A stretch of 64,000 nucleotides of DNA from an uncultured Myxococcales bacterium (GTDB lineage Bacteria; Myxococcota; Myxococcia; Myxococcales; Myxococcaceae): the NCBI GenBank assembly GCA_937980205.1, contig CALJKW010000055.1, forward strand, positions 817,731 to 881,730, written 5' to 3'. Under the pieces are notes generated by a model that was not told where the DNA came from, made no database searches, and saw only the letters and a program-made list of their open reading frames with translations. Below, piece by piece: positions 6,627 through 15,335 of this stretch. The stretch's first letter is position 1, and each line of letters begins with the position of its first letter. A program made the position numbers and the translations under genes.

Positions 6627-8531
6627 TTACTCTTCGCCGCTCTCGTCGCCGGCCGGCTTGAAGATCCAGGGGAAGGTGACGGTCACGACGCCGCCGCCCT
6701 GGGGCTCGGGGAACTTCCAGCGGCGGATGCGCGAGAGCATGCAGTTCTCGGCGTTGCCGTTGTTGAGCGAGGTCTCGGAGACGTTCGCCTCGGCCACCGC
6801 GCCCGCGGGGTCGATGGTGAACAGCACGGCGACCTTACCGGCGAGATCGGGCTGCTTCTGCAGCTCCTGCTCGTAGCAGAACTTGATCTCGTTCTGGTGG
6901 CGCTTGATGACCTTCATGATGACGTCCTTCGACAGACCGCCGACGACGGTGGTCTTGCCGGGGACGACGCGGGTCGAGTCCTTGCCGCGGCCGCCGAGGT
7001 CGATCGAGCCGTTGCCGCCGAGGCCACGACCGCTGCCCTTGGTGCCGAGCCCGCCGAGGCCGAGGCCGGTGCCGCCGCCGCCGGGGCCGGTGCCGCGCGA
7101 GCCCATGCCGCCGACGCCGTGCGCATCGCCGACGCCCGCGCCGCCCGTGAGGCCGCCGAGGGCGTTGTTGATGCCGGTGCCGAGGCCGCCGGGGCCGAAG
7201 ACGTTCGACGCCGCGCCGTCACCGAGCGCGCCGAGCAGACCGGCCTTCATGACCTTCTTGCGATCCTCTTCGCGCTTGTTCGCGTCGACGACCGGGGCGC
7301 CCTTCTTCGAGGGGTCGGCCTTGTCCTTCTTCTCGTCCTTCTTGCCGAACTTGCCCTCGTCGTCCTTCGGCTTCGCGCCTTCCTTGAGGCCGGAGAGATC
7401 GAGCTTCTTGATCTCCTTCTGCTTCTCGGGGCGGACGATCATCTTCACGTACTTGGCGGGGTTCTGGAAGATGTCGTCGCCCTCGCCGCCGAGACCGACC
7501 GGCGTGAGGATCATCGCGAGCACGAGGGCGATGAACGCCATCAAGCAGATCGACGCGATCTTGAAGAACGTGAAGTCGGCCTCGCCGAGCGTGTTCACGG
7601 TGATCGCAGCCGACGGCCGCACGTAGCGGATGATGAAGGCGACGCTGTCGAGCGAGACCTGCGCGCGGTCGTGCAGACCGAGCTCGATCGCGTCGGCGCG
7701 CATCGCGCCTTCAGCCGCGCGGAGCTTGCCCTCGCTCTTCAGCTGCTCCTTGCTCTTGTGCGAGTCGCCGCGCGTGGTGACGACCAGGCCCGCCTCGGCC
7801 GGGACGTTGATGAGCGCCGTCGAGCCCTTCGCCTGCGCGAGCTGGAACACCGAGCCGACGCCCGACGAGAAGACGTTGAACTTGTTGTTCGGACCGTCGC
7901 CGATGGTGACCGGAACGCCGGTGGCGAAGTGCTGCACGTTGATGAGGGTGTCGCCCCAGAGCAGCGCGACCTGCAGGACCTTCGAGTCCTCGGTCGGCAC
8001 GGCCTCGGCGGGCAGCGGCTCGTTGAACAGCATCGCCGCGTTCTTGCCCGTACCGGCGAGGCCGCGGGGAGGAGCCGGAGGCGGCTTCGTCGCCGCGGGC
8101 GCCGGAGCAGCAGCCGCGGGCGCCGGAGCGGCAGCTGCCGGAGCCGGAGCCGCCGGAGCAGGAGCCGCCGCCGTCGCGCCGTTCGCGCCGTTCGACGCGC
8201 CGTTGGAGGCCGCCGCGGGCTCGTCGCCCCAGAGGACCTTCACCTTCGAGCCGCCGATGTTGAGCTCGTCACCCGGCGACAGCGTCACCGAGTCCTTGAT
8301 GCGCTGATCCTTGAACGTCGTGCCGTGCTCGCTGCCGAGATCCATCACCGACACGGAGCCGGTCTTCTCGACCTTGAGCATCGCGTGGAGGTTGGAGACC
8401 TTCGGGTCCGCGATCTTCACGGTCGCGCCGGAGCCGGATCCGAGGATCACGCTCTCGAGATCGGAGGTCGACTCGGTGGTGGTGCCATCCGGGCCGGTGA
8501 TGCGGAAAGTGATCGCGCTTTTCTTCGACAT
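6627..8531 (-). CDS. gltG: Gliding motility protein GltG-like (FHA domain, one TM, AgmX/PglI C-terminal domain)
   Basis: The 634-residue protein has a cytoplasmic FHA domain (residues ~25-100, with the SNLHA and GSEHGTTF signatures), an Ala/Pro linker (~110-155), a second small domain, and one transmembrane helix (~322-342). A charged and then very Gly-rich periplasmic spacer (~440-530) leads to a C-terminal TonB-like AgmX/PglI tail (~535-625) with HQNEIKFCYEQELQKQPDLA and MLSRIRRWKFPEP. This is the architecture of the inner-membrane Glt proteins that link the AglRQS motor to the outer-membrane complex. The FHA domain implies phosphothreonine-dependent partners. It is the last gene of the cluster; gltF lies 12 bp upstream. 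Confidence 0.72.
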   Translation of the reverse strand: MSKKSAITFRITGPDGTTTESTSDLESVILGSGSGATVKIADPKVSNLHAMLKVEKTGSVSVMDLGSEHGTTFKDQRIKDSVTLSPGDELNIGGSKVKVLWGDEPAAASNGASNGANGATAAAPAPAAPAPAAAAPAPAAAAPAPAATKPPPAPPRGLAGTGKNAAMLFNEPLPAEAVPTEDSKVLQVALLWGDTLINVQHFATGVPVTIGDGPNNKFNVFSSGVGSVFQLAQAKGSTALINVPAEAGLVVTTRGDSHKSKEQLKSEGKLRAAEGAMRADAIELGLHDRAQVSLDSVAFIIRYVRPSAAITVNTLGEADFTFFKIASICLMAFIALVLAMILTPVGLGGEGDDIFQNPAKYVKMIVRPEKQKEIKKLDLSGLKEGAKPKDDEGKFGKKDEKKDKADPSKKGAPVVDANKREEDRKKVMKAGLLGALGDGAASNVFGPGGLGTGINNALGGLTGGAGVGDAHGVGGMGSRGTGPGGGGTGLGLGGLGTKGSGRGLGGNGSIDLGGRGKDSTRVVPGKTTVVGGLSKDVIMKVIKRHQNEIKFCYEQELQKQPDLAGKVAVLFTIDPAGAVAEANVSETSLNNGNAENCMLSRIRRWKFPEPQGGGVVTVTFPWIFKPAGDESGEE

Positions 8532-8543
8532 GTTTCGGTACCT

Positions 8544-8804
8544 TTAGAGATTGTCGACGGACTTCTGGAGCTCGGGGTTGAAGTTGTCGCGAACCTTGAT
8601 GAGGCTCTTGAACGACGTCTTCTTCTTCGAGATCGCGTAGCTGCCTTCAGGCTTCGTGAGCTCGCCTTCGACGGCCACGTCGGTGAAGTCGATGACGGTC
8701 TTCTTGCGGAAGACGGTGCGATCTTCTTCCTGAATCACTTTGCCTTGAGCGAAAGCGGGGGCGCCGATCGCGATGCCGAGAGCGAGAACGAGAGAACGAT
8801 GCAT
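8544..8804 (-). CDS. gltF: Small periplasmic gliding protein, GltF-like
   Basis: This 86-residue protein has an N-terminal signal peptide (MHRSLVLALGIAIGAPAFAQ) and a short soluble part rich in charged residues. The ATG at 8804 is chosen because AAGGAG lies just upstream; longer starts have no signal peptide at the N-terminus. The gene lies directly before gltG, the place and size expected for GltF in the known glt cluster. The sequence alone is too short to prove this, so the name rests mainly on synteny. Downstream spacing to gltG is 12 bp, and 77 bp separate it from the upstream AgmX/PglI-tail gene. Confidence 0.6.
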   Translation of the reverse strand: MHRSLVLALGIAIGAPAFAQGKVIQEEDRTVFRKKTVIDFTDVAVEGELTKPEGSYAISKKKTSFKSLIKVRDNFNPELQKSVDNL

Positions 8805-8881
8805 GAGGCTCCTTATGACCGGGGCATACGACACCGAGGCCGCCCCGGGGGTTCCGAAAAGTCGGCGCACCCTAAGGGATT

Positions 8882-9847
8882 TCAGGGGTCGTTGTCACCT
8901 GCACCCCTGAAAATCCAGGGGTGGTTGACCTCGACGGTGCCGCCCCCCGCGGGCTCGGCGAACTTCCACCTTCTGACGCGGGACAGCATGCACTCCTCCA
9001 CCGTGGGATTGTCGAGGGTTGACTCAAAGACGCGCGCCTCGAGGACCTCTCCCAATGGGCCGATGACGAAGAACACGCCGACTTTGCCGGCCAATCCTTC
9101 CGTGTGCTGCAGCTCGCGCTCGTAGCAGAACTTGATCTCGTTGAAGTGGGCGCGAATCACCTTCGCCACCAGGTCGCGGGGGAGCCCGTCGGAGATGTTG
9201 ATGGGGCCCGACTCGGGGCCGCCGCCGCGCTTGGGGCCGAGGTTCGGGCTGCCGCCCCCGCCCGGACGCTTGCCGAAGGGACCGCCGCCGATGCTGAGGC
9301 CGTCTCGGCCGGGGCCGTCGCCGCCGCGGGGGCCACCCACGCCGCCGAAGCCGTTGTTGGCGCCGGGCGACCCAGGGCCGATTCGATTGAGCGCGTCGTC
9401 GATCGCATTGTTGTTGTTGCCGCGGCCGAAGATGCCGTCGGAGCCCTCGTCCCAGATCGACAGCAGCGTGGCGACCTTCGCCTTCGCCTTCGCGGCGCCG
9501 TTCGATTTGCCGGAAGCGATCACGATGCCCTGCAACTTCTCCTTCGCGATCTTCGGCAGCGCCTTCGGAGGCACCGGCGGGACCACGAGCTTCGTCGCGA
9601 ACGCGCCGCGGAACACCGAGTCATCCACCCCGCCCTCGCTCACCGGCGTCAGCACCATGATCGCGACGCCCGCGAAGAAGCACAGCAGGCAGATCGCGAG
9701 CACCTTCGAGAAGCGCCAGTCGGGCGGCTCGCCCTTCACGCGCGCGACGGGCGCTGCGGCACGGCTGCGGACGGTGAGCCCCTCGGGCACCTCGCCGACC
9801 GCGGGGACGACGTCGAGGAGACGATCCTTCCACCAGATCTCGAACAT
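8882..9847 (-). CDS. Single-TM protein with AgmX/PglI (TonB-like) C-terminal domain
   Basis: The 322-residue protein has a short cytoplasmic N-terminus, one transmembrane helix (VLAICLLCFFAGVAIMVL), a basic then Gly/Pro-rich periplasmic spacer, and a C-terminal tail domain with HFNEIKFCYERELQHTEGLA and MLSRVRRWKFAEPAGG. The tail is clearly homologous to the end of GltG, but there is no FHA domain, so it is a second, shorter member of the same type within one operon. The ATG at 9847 is used; an in-frame GTG at 9892 exists but falls in a hairpin arm. Likely role: another envelope-spanning energy-coupling arm of the gliding machine. Confidence 0.72.
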   Translation of the reverse strand: MFEIWWKDRLLDVVPAVGEVPEGLTVRSRAAAPVARVKGEPPDWRFSKVLAICLLCFFAGVAIMVLTPVSEGGVDDSVFRGAFATKLVVPPVPPKALPKIAKEKLQGIVIASGKSNGAAKAKAKVATLLSIWDEGSDGIFGRGNNNNAIDDALNRIGPGSPGANNGFGGVGGPRGGDGPGRDGLSIGGGPFGKRPGGGGSPNLGPKRGGGPESGPINISDGLPRDLVAKVIRAHFNEIKFCYERELQHTEGLAGKVGVFFVIGPLGEVLEARVFESTLDNPTVEECMLSRVRRWKFAEPAGGGTVEVNHPWIFRGAGDNDP

Positions 9848-9891
9848 GCGCGCACAGACACCGCACGCGCACGACGGTTCCTGCGAATACA

Positions 9892-9934
9892 CGAAGAGCG
9901 GGCGATCCCGTTCGGAGGACGCGCCCGCTCTTCG
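9892..9934 (-). terminator. 13-bp inverted repeat between gltE and the AgmX/PglI-tail gene
   Basis: Arms at 9892-9904 and 9922-9934 are perfectly complementary (core AAGAGCGGGCG) with a 17-base loop. The hairpin sits between the gltE stop (9948) and the next ATG (9847). There is no T-run on the minus strand, so it is more likely an mRNA-stabilising or attenuating stem than a complete terminator. Confidence 0.5.
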
Positions 9935-9947
9935 AGGGTGAGGCGAG

Positions 9948-11285
9948 TTACTTCTTCTGCTCGGCAGGCGCCGGAGCCGGCGCGGGAGCCGCACCGCCCT
10001 CGGGCTTCTTCTCTGCCTCGGCCGGAGGAGGCGCGTCGCCGCCCTCCTTCGCGCCCTCTTCCATCGCCTTCTCGAGCATGTTGCCGCCGCCGGCCGCCGG
10101 CTTCGGCTTCTCCTTCACCTCGGGGGCGGGCTGCGGCGCGCCCTGCTTCTGCATGGTCGCGATCGCCTTGAGCTTCACGTCGATGAGCTGGTTGTCCTGC
10201 GGCGTGGTGATCGACTGCGACTTGCACTTCTCGAGGTACTTCACCGCCTTGTCCCAGCCGGCCTTGTCCGCCGCGAACGCCCAGCCGGCGCCGCAGATCG
10301 CCTCGGGGTGATCGACCTTCAGCGCGAGCACCTTCTCGAACGCCTCACCGGCGGCGAGGCCCTTCTTCGGATCTTTGCCCTTCTGGCCGTCGAGCGCGTA
10401 GCCGTACGCGAGGAACGCCTCGTACGACGTCGGGTCGAGCGCGATCGCCTTCGAGAACGACTTCTCGGCGTTCTGGTAGTCGCGGTACTGCAGCGCCATC
10501 GCGCCGAGGTTCACGTGGCCCGGAGCGAACTTCTCCGAGAGCGCCACCGACTTCTGGAACTGGCCGAGCGCCGCGCGGCGATCATCGAGCTTCAGGTAGA
10601 TGAGGCCGAGGTTGTTGAACACGCCCGGATCCTTGTCGTCGAGCTTCTTCGCGTTCGCCGACACGAACTCGGCGAGGCGGTAGTTGCCCTGGTCGAAGTA
10701 GATCAGCGCGAGGTTCTTGTACGCGTCCGGGTTGTCCTTCGTGCGCGAGAGCACCTTGCGAACCGCGGCCTCCGCCTTGTCGTACTCCTTCGACAGCCGG
10801 TACGCGACCGACAGGTTGTTGAGCAGCGCGACGTCGAACTCCGCGCCCGGAGCCTTCAGCGCCTCTTCGTACAGCGCGATCGCGTCCTTGAAGCGATCCT
10901 GAAGGCGGTACACCTTGCCGAGGTTCAAGAGCGACGGCCGGTGGTTCGCGTCGAGCTTGCGCGCGTCTTCGTAGAACTTCTGCGCGTCAGAGAGACGGCC
11001 CTGGTGCTCCGCCACGACGCCGAGGTTGTAGACGACGCTGACGAGCTTCGGCTCCTTCGCGGCGACCTTCTCGAACGCCGCCTTCGCCGCCTCGAGATCA
11101 CCCTTGTCGAAGGCCGCGACGCCGTCGTTGAAGGTCTCCTGGGGCGACTTGTCCTTCGGGGGCGGAGGCGCCTTGTTCTCGACGGCGGGGTCCTTCTTCA
11201 CCTCCTGCTGGGTGGTGGTGCAGGAGACCGCGGTGCAGGCGGCGGCGACGAACAGACCGACTTTGACGATTCGCTTCATGATCAC
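9948..11285 (-). CDS. gltE: TPR lipoprotein GltE (AglT)-like
   Basis: The 445-residue protein starts with a lipoprotein signal ending in a lipobox (AVSC, Cys22), followed by a Pro/Lys-rich spacer and about eight tetratricopeptide repeats from ~50 to ~350 (for example VVYNLGVVAEHQGRLSDAQK, LLNLGKVYRLQDRFKDAI, VFNNLGLIYLKLDDRRAALG). It closes with a low-complexity Ala/Pro/Lys tail. TPR lipoproteins of this kind (AglT/GltE) form the periplasmic part of the gliding complex. The GTG start at 11285 overlaps the gltD stop (GTGA); an ATG at 11279 is an alternative. Size, repeats and position next to the AgmU-like gene support the name. Confidence 0.72.
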   Translation of the reverse strand: MIMKRIVKVGLFVAAACTAVSCTTTQQEVKKDPAVENKAPPPPKDKSPQETFNDGVAAFDKGDLEAAKAAFEKVAAKEPKLVSVVYNLGVVAEHQGRLSDAQKFYEDARKLDANHRPSLLNLGKVYRLQDRFKDAIALYEEALKAPGAEFDVALLNNLSVAYRLSKEYDKAEAAVRKVLSRTKDNPDAYKNLALIYFDQGNYRLAEFVSANAKKLDDKDPGVFNNLGLIYLKLDDRRAALGQFQKSVALSEKFAPGHVNLGAMALQYRDYQNAEKSFSKAIALDPTSYEAFLAYGYALDGQKGKDPKKGLAAGEAFEKVLALKVDHPEAICGAGWAFAADKAGWDKAVKYLEKCKSQSITTPQDNQLIDVKLKAIATMQKQGAPQPAPEVKEKPKPAAGGGNMLEKAMEEGAKEGGDAPPPAEAEKKPEGGAAPAPAPAPAEQKK

Positions 11286-14200
11286 TTCTCACCTGCGGTC
11301 GTGGCCGCGGCAGTGGTGTTTTCCTTCGCGGGGTTCTTCTCGGGAGGCGGCGTGCCTTCCTTCGACGGAGCGGGCACCGTCCCCGTTCCGTTCTGGCCCT
11401 TGTCGACGCCCTCTTCCCAGAAGAACTCGGCGCCGCGGTACGCGACCTCGCGCACCTTGCCGTAGAGGCCCGGCTTGTACTTGTTGACCTTGTCCTGCGC
11501 GAGCAGCGTCCACTCGTTGTAGACGGACAGCTCGTAGGACTTCGCGAGCGCCTTCTCGAGGCCTTCGAGGGCCTTCTCTTCGAGCGGGAACGCGCGGTTC
11601 TCGAGCTCGCCGCGGTACATCGAGAGCTGGTCTTCGTCGAGGCCCTTCGGGTCCGGCGAGTCGAGGAAGTTCTGCGCGAAGTCGCCGTACGCGAGGCCGA
11701 TGCGGGTCAGCGCCGCGATGCCGTACTCGCCGTTACCGATCTGCAGGATCTCGAGGTAGCCCTTCTCGATGTCCTGGATCTTGGCGGTCTTCGCCTTCAG
11801 GTCGTTCTTGAGCGTCTTGAGGTTCTTGAACGTGATGCCGGTGTACGCGTTCCAGGTCGGCTCGAAGAGCAGGAAGCGCGAGTTGGCGTAGGCGAGCTTC
11901 GCGCGGTCGTTCTTCTTGTCTTCGGCGTTGAGCTTCGCGAAGCCCGCGACGATCTCCTTCGCGAGGCGATCCATCTCGGCCGTGTTCTTCAGCGTCTTGT
12001 TGATGAGGAACTGGCGGTACTTGATGTCGAAGCGGGTGATGTCCTTCACGCGCGCGTCTTTCGCGTACGTGGTGAGGAACGCGTCGTAGGTCTTCAGCGC
12101 GTCGGCGTACTTCTTGTCCTTCTCGTAGATGAGGCCGAGGTTCAGCGCGATGTCGGGGACGTCTTTCTTGTCCTTGAAGCGCGCGATGTAGCGCTGGTAC
12201 TGCGCGATGGCCTTGTCGGACTTGCCGAGGCCCTCCCACCAGAGGCCCGCGTTGAACTGGGCGGCGGAGATCCAGTCTTCCTTCTCCGCTTCCTTGAGCA
12301 GCTCCTCGCGCTCCTTCTTGAACGCCTCGAGCTTCTCGCGCTCCTTCGGCGGCGGCGCGGCGATGAGGCCGACGGCCCAGCGCGCGTTCGTGCCGGCGGC
12401 GGCAGTAGCGGCCTGCGCCTTCGGGTCGGCCTTCTTCGGCGCGGCCTTGGCGGCCTTGGCCTCCTTCTCACGGGCCTCCTTCTCCTTCTTCAGCAGGTCC
12501 TTGATGTTGTCGTAGCCGACGGCCTTCGGGCCGGCCCAGGTGTCGTAGGCGGTGATGAAGTCCTCGTACATCGCGGCGGACTTCTCGAAGTCGGCGATCT
12601 TCTCGTAGAACTTGGCGAGCGAGTACCGGTTCTTCAGCTCGAAGTTGCTGCCCGGGTACTCCTTGAGCACGCGCTCGGCGGTGGAGATGCCCTTGTCGAG
12701 CTCGTTCGCCTCCTGGAAGATCAGCATCGAGTACGTCAGCGCGCGATCGGCGTTCTCCGACTTGGGGAACTCGGCGACGAAGGCGAGGAACATCTCGGCC
12801 GCCTCCTTCACCTTCTTCTCCTTCTTGTAGATGACGAGGTCGACGTACTTGTACTGGCTGCCCTCGACGATCGCGGCGGTGCGCTTGGCGAACTCGGCGT
12901 TCTGCTTCGCGCCGACGAGCTTCTTGTTCGCGAGGAACGCGCGCGAGCTCTCGTTGAGCTGCTTCCACTCTTCCTTCTCTTCGAGCACCGACATCGTGAG
13001 GTCGGCGGCGTCGGCCGAGCGCTTGTCCTCGGGCCACTTGCCGATGATCTCGGTGAAGCGCTGCGCGGCTTCGACGAAGCGGTTGCGGTCGTAATAGAGG
13101 ACCGCGGCCTGGTAGCGGACCTCGATCTCGTCCTGGTTGTTCGGGAAGAGCTTGTTGTAGCTGTCGCAGGAGTTCGCGAGCGCCTGCTCCCACTTGGTGA
13201 GCGGCTGCTCCTGCAGCTCCTTCACCGAGCGCTTCACGACCTGCTTCTGCTTCTCGACGGTGTTCTTCTTCTTCTGCTCGTCGATCTTCTTGTCGCCCTC
13301 GACGGACGACTTCACCATCTGGCCGCGCTCGATCTTGACCAGGTTGTTGTACGCGAGGATCGCGGCGTACGCGGCTGACTGCCGGTACTTCTCCTGGCTG
13401 ATCTCCTTCGCGGTGTCGCGGTTGGGGATCTTGAACGCGACGAGCTCGTCGTACTGCTTCGCGGCCTTCTCCCACTCCTCGAGCGCCCAGAGAATTTCCG
13501 CGTAGTAGAACTTCATGTTGAACGCGTAGTCGGAGATGAACGCCTCGTCGTCTCCGGTGGCGAACGCGTCGACGTACTGCTTGTAGATGTCGCCGGCGAG
13601 CCGGTACGTGACGGCCTGCTTCGTCTTCTGCGCTTCCTGGTGGTACTCGGTGACCACCGTGCGCATCGCCTCTTCGGCGACGTTGAAGCCGTTGCGCAGC
13701 ACTTCCTTCTTCGACTCGTTCGCCTTCCACCACGAAGAGCCCGGCCGGTAGAGCTCGGCCATCTTCTTGGTCTCGGCCTTCACGTTGTCGCGCTGGCGCA
13801 GGCCTTCGTAGCCCTTGATGATCTGCTGCTGGAAGTCGGGCGCGCTCTCGGCGACCGGGTTGTCGCTGAGCAACAGACGGAACGTCTTGATCGAGTTCTC
13901 GTGGTGGCCCGCGTCGTACAGCGCGTAGCCCATGCGCGTGATCAGCTTGAGCTGCGTCTTCTTGCCGGCCTTCGCCTTGAAGTACGCGATCGCGTCGTCG
14001 GCGCGGTTGAGCTGCACGAACATGGTGACGGAGTCGTTCAGCGCCTCCGTCTTCAGGTCCGTCATCTCCTTCTTCTTCTCCTGCTTCTCGACGTACTCGA
14101 TGACGTCCTGCAGCTTCTTGAGCGCCTTCTCGTGCTCGCCGGCGTTGAAGTCGCACCAGGCCAGCTTGTAGAGCGCGTACGACTTGATCTTCGGCTCCTT

Positions 14201-14932
14201 CTGCTGGAACGCCTTCTCGTACATCTCCTTCGCTTTGCCGAGGTTGTTGGCGACGTCGAAGTAGTGGTTACCGAGCTGGACGTAGCCGTCGCCGATGAAC
14301 TTCGAGTTCGGGTAGCTCTTGATCAGCTCCTCGTACCGCTTCACGGCCTGCTCGCGCTTGCCGATCTCGTAGAGGTTGTAGCCGAGGGCGAAGAGGACCT
14401 CGTCCTTGCGCTCGTAGCTGGGGTACTCGCGCAAGACCGTCTCGTAGAGGCGCATCGTCTCCGAGCGGTAGAGCTCGGACTCGCGGTGATCTTCCTTCGC
14501 GTCGGCGACCTTCTCGCCCTTGTTGCGCGCCTCGTCGATCTTCTTCTCGTCCTCCTGAAACTTCAGCATCTCCTTGCGGTAGAGATACTTGCTCTTCTCC
14601 CAGTAGAGCTCGGAGAGCTGGAACAGCAGCTCGGCCTTCTGCGGCGAGCCGTCTTCGATCTTGGGGATGATCTTCTTCAGAGACTCGATCGACTCGTCGC
14701 GCTTCTGATCGGCGATCTTCTCGCGCTCGACGTCCTCGAGCTTCGGCATGTCCTTGAACTTGGCGGGGCCCTTGCGGACCTCTTCCTTGCTCGGAGGCCC
14801 CTTCTTCTCGGCCTCTTTCTTCTTGGGATCAGCGGCAGCCGGCTTGGCGTCTTTCTTTGCCGCGGCTGCGAACGCAGAGCCGAACGGAAAAACGAGAGCG
14901 AGCGCCAACGAGGCGATACGAACGACCTTCAT
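11282..14932 (-). CDS. gltD: Large periplasmic TPR protein GltD (AgmU)-like
   Basis: The 1216-residue protein begins with a signal peptide (MKVVRIASLALALVFPFGSA) and a Lys-rich stretch. Many TPR-like helical repeats then fill almost the whole chain (examples: LFALGYNLYEIGKREQAVK, GYVQLGNHYFDVANNLGKAK, ALYKLAWCDFNAGEHEKALK, DIALNLGLIYEKDKKYADAL). Length and organisation match AgmU/GltD, a periplasmic TPR scaffold of the Myxococcus focal-adhesion complex. A short Ala/Lys low-complexity spacer at ~815-845 splits the repeats into two blocks. It overlaps gltE at its 3' end and is preceded by the small PilP-like gene after 61 bp. Confidence 0.78.
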   Translation of the reverse strand: MKVVRIASLALALVFPFGSAFAAAAKKDAKPAAADPKKKEAEKKGPPSKEEVRKGPAKFKDMPKLEDVEREKIADQKRDESIESLKKIIPKIEDGSPQKAELLFQLSELYWEKSKYLYRKEMLKFQEDEKKIDEARNKGEKVADAKEDHRESELYRSETMRLYETVLREYPSYERKDEVLFALGYNLYEIGKREQAVKRYEELIKSYPNSKFIGDGYVQLGNHYFDVANNLGKAKEMYEKAFQQKEPKIKSYALYKLAWCDFNAGEHEKALKKLQDVIEYVEKQEKKKEMTDLKTEALNDSVTMFVQLNRADDAIAYFKAKAGKKTQLKLITRMGYALYDAGHHENSIKTFRLLLSDNPVAESAPDFQQQIIKGYEGLRQRDNVKAETKKMAELYRPGSSWWKANESKKEVLRNGFNVAEEAMRTVVTEYHQEAQKTKQAVTYRLAGDIYKQYVDAFATGDDEAFISDYAFNMKFYYAEILWALEEWEKAAKQYDELVAFKIPNRDTAKEISQEKYRQSAAYAAILAYNNLVKIERGQMVKSSVEGDKKIDEQKKKNTVEKQKQVVKRSVKELQEQPLTKWEQALANSCDSYNKLFPNNQDEIEVRYQAAVLYYDRNRFVEAAQRFTEIIGKWPEDKRSADAADLTMSVLEEKEEWKQLNESSRAFLANKKLVGAKQNAEFAKRTAAIVEGSQYKYVDLVIYKKEKKVKEAAEMFLAFVAEFPKSENADRALTYSMLIFQEANELDKGISTAERVLKEYPGSNFELKNRYSLAKFYEKIADFEKSAAMYEDFITAYDTWAGPKAVGYDNIKDLLKKEKEAREKEAKAAKAAPKKADPKAQAATAAAGTNARWAVGLIAAPPPKEREKLEAFKKEREELLKEAEKEDWISAAQFNAGLWWEGLGKSDKAIAQYQRYIARFKDKKDVPDIALNLGLIYEKDKKYADALKTYDAFLTTYAKDARVKDITRFDIKYRQFLINKTLKNTAEMDRLAKEIVAGFAKLNAEDKKNDRAKLAYANSRFLLFEPTWNAYTGITFKNLKTLKNDLKAKTAKIQDIEKGYLEILQIGNGEYGIAALTRIGLAYGDFAQNFLDSPDPKGLDEDQLSMYRGELENRAFPLEEKALEGLEKALAKSYELSVYNEWTLLAQDKVNKYKPGLYGKVREVAYRGAEFFWEEGVDKGQNGTGTVPAPSKEGTPPPEKNPAKENTTAAATTAGEK

Positions 14933-14993
14933 TCAAGTCTCCTGAGGGGAAAAGCGGGCGGACCCTACACCATCGCGGAATCGGAAATAAAGC

Positions 14994-15335
14994 TCAGGTC
15001 CGCGGAACTTCCGGTACGTCCGCGCACATCGAAAAGGAAGTCTCGGGACCTCTCAACTGAATGCATCCGCGAGTCACCTTCACGACTTCGAATCCTTCAG
15101 CAGACAGACGATCACCGGCTCGAACCAACACGACTTCGCCGGACTTATTCTCGACGATCGCTTGTTGGGCACGCGTGTCGACCACGCGCAATTTCGCCAC
15201 AGGCACGTCGGCGAAAGGGTGCGCGGTCTGAGCGGGAGTGGGCTTCTTTGGCTTCTTCTTGGCAGCTTTGCCGGCCGCGAGGGCGTCGGGCGCGAGCAGC
15301 AGCGTGAGAGCTACCGCGAGCGCCCGGGCCGTCAT
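14994..15335 (-). CDS. Small periplasmic protein with PilP/GspC-like domain in the gliding cluster
   Basis: The 113-residue protein has a signal peptide (MTARALAVALTLLLAPDALA), a Lys/Pro-rich linker, and a compact beta domain of the pattern AIVENKSGEVVLVRAGDRL then VTRGCIQL. This pattern resembles the HR domain of PilP and GspC that docks inner-membrane parts to outer-membrane channels in type IV pili and type II secretion. This assignment is by eye only. The ATG at 15335 overlaps the gltC stop (ATGA), so the two are co-translated. It could be a periplasmic clamp between the inner- and outer-membrane gliding proteins. Confidence 0.65.
   Translation of the reverse strand: MTARALAVALTLLLAPDALAAGKAAKKKPKKPTPAQTAHPFADVPVAKLRVVDTRAQQAIVENKSGEVVLVRAGDRLSAEGFEVVKVTRGCIQLRGPETSFSMCADVPEVPRT

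Noticed and set aside
11282..14932. Long plus-strand frames opposite gltD (for example 13640-15307)
   Set aside because: They are antisense shadows caused by high GC at third codon positions; their products are Leu/Arg/Val-rich without domains, while the minus strand encodes a clear TPR protein.
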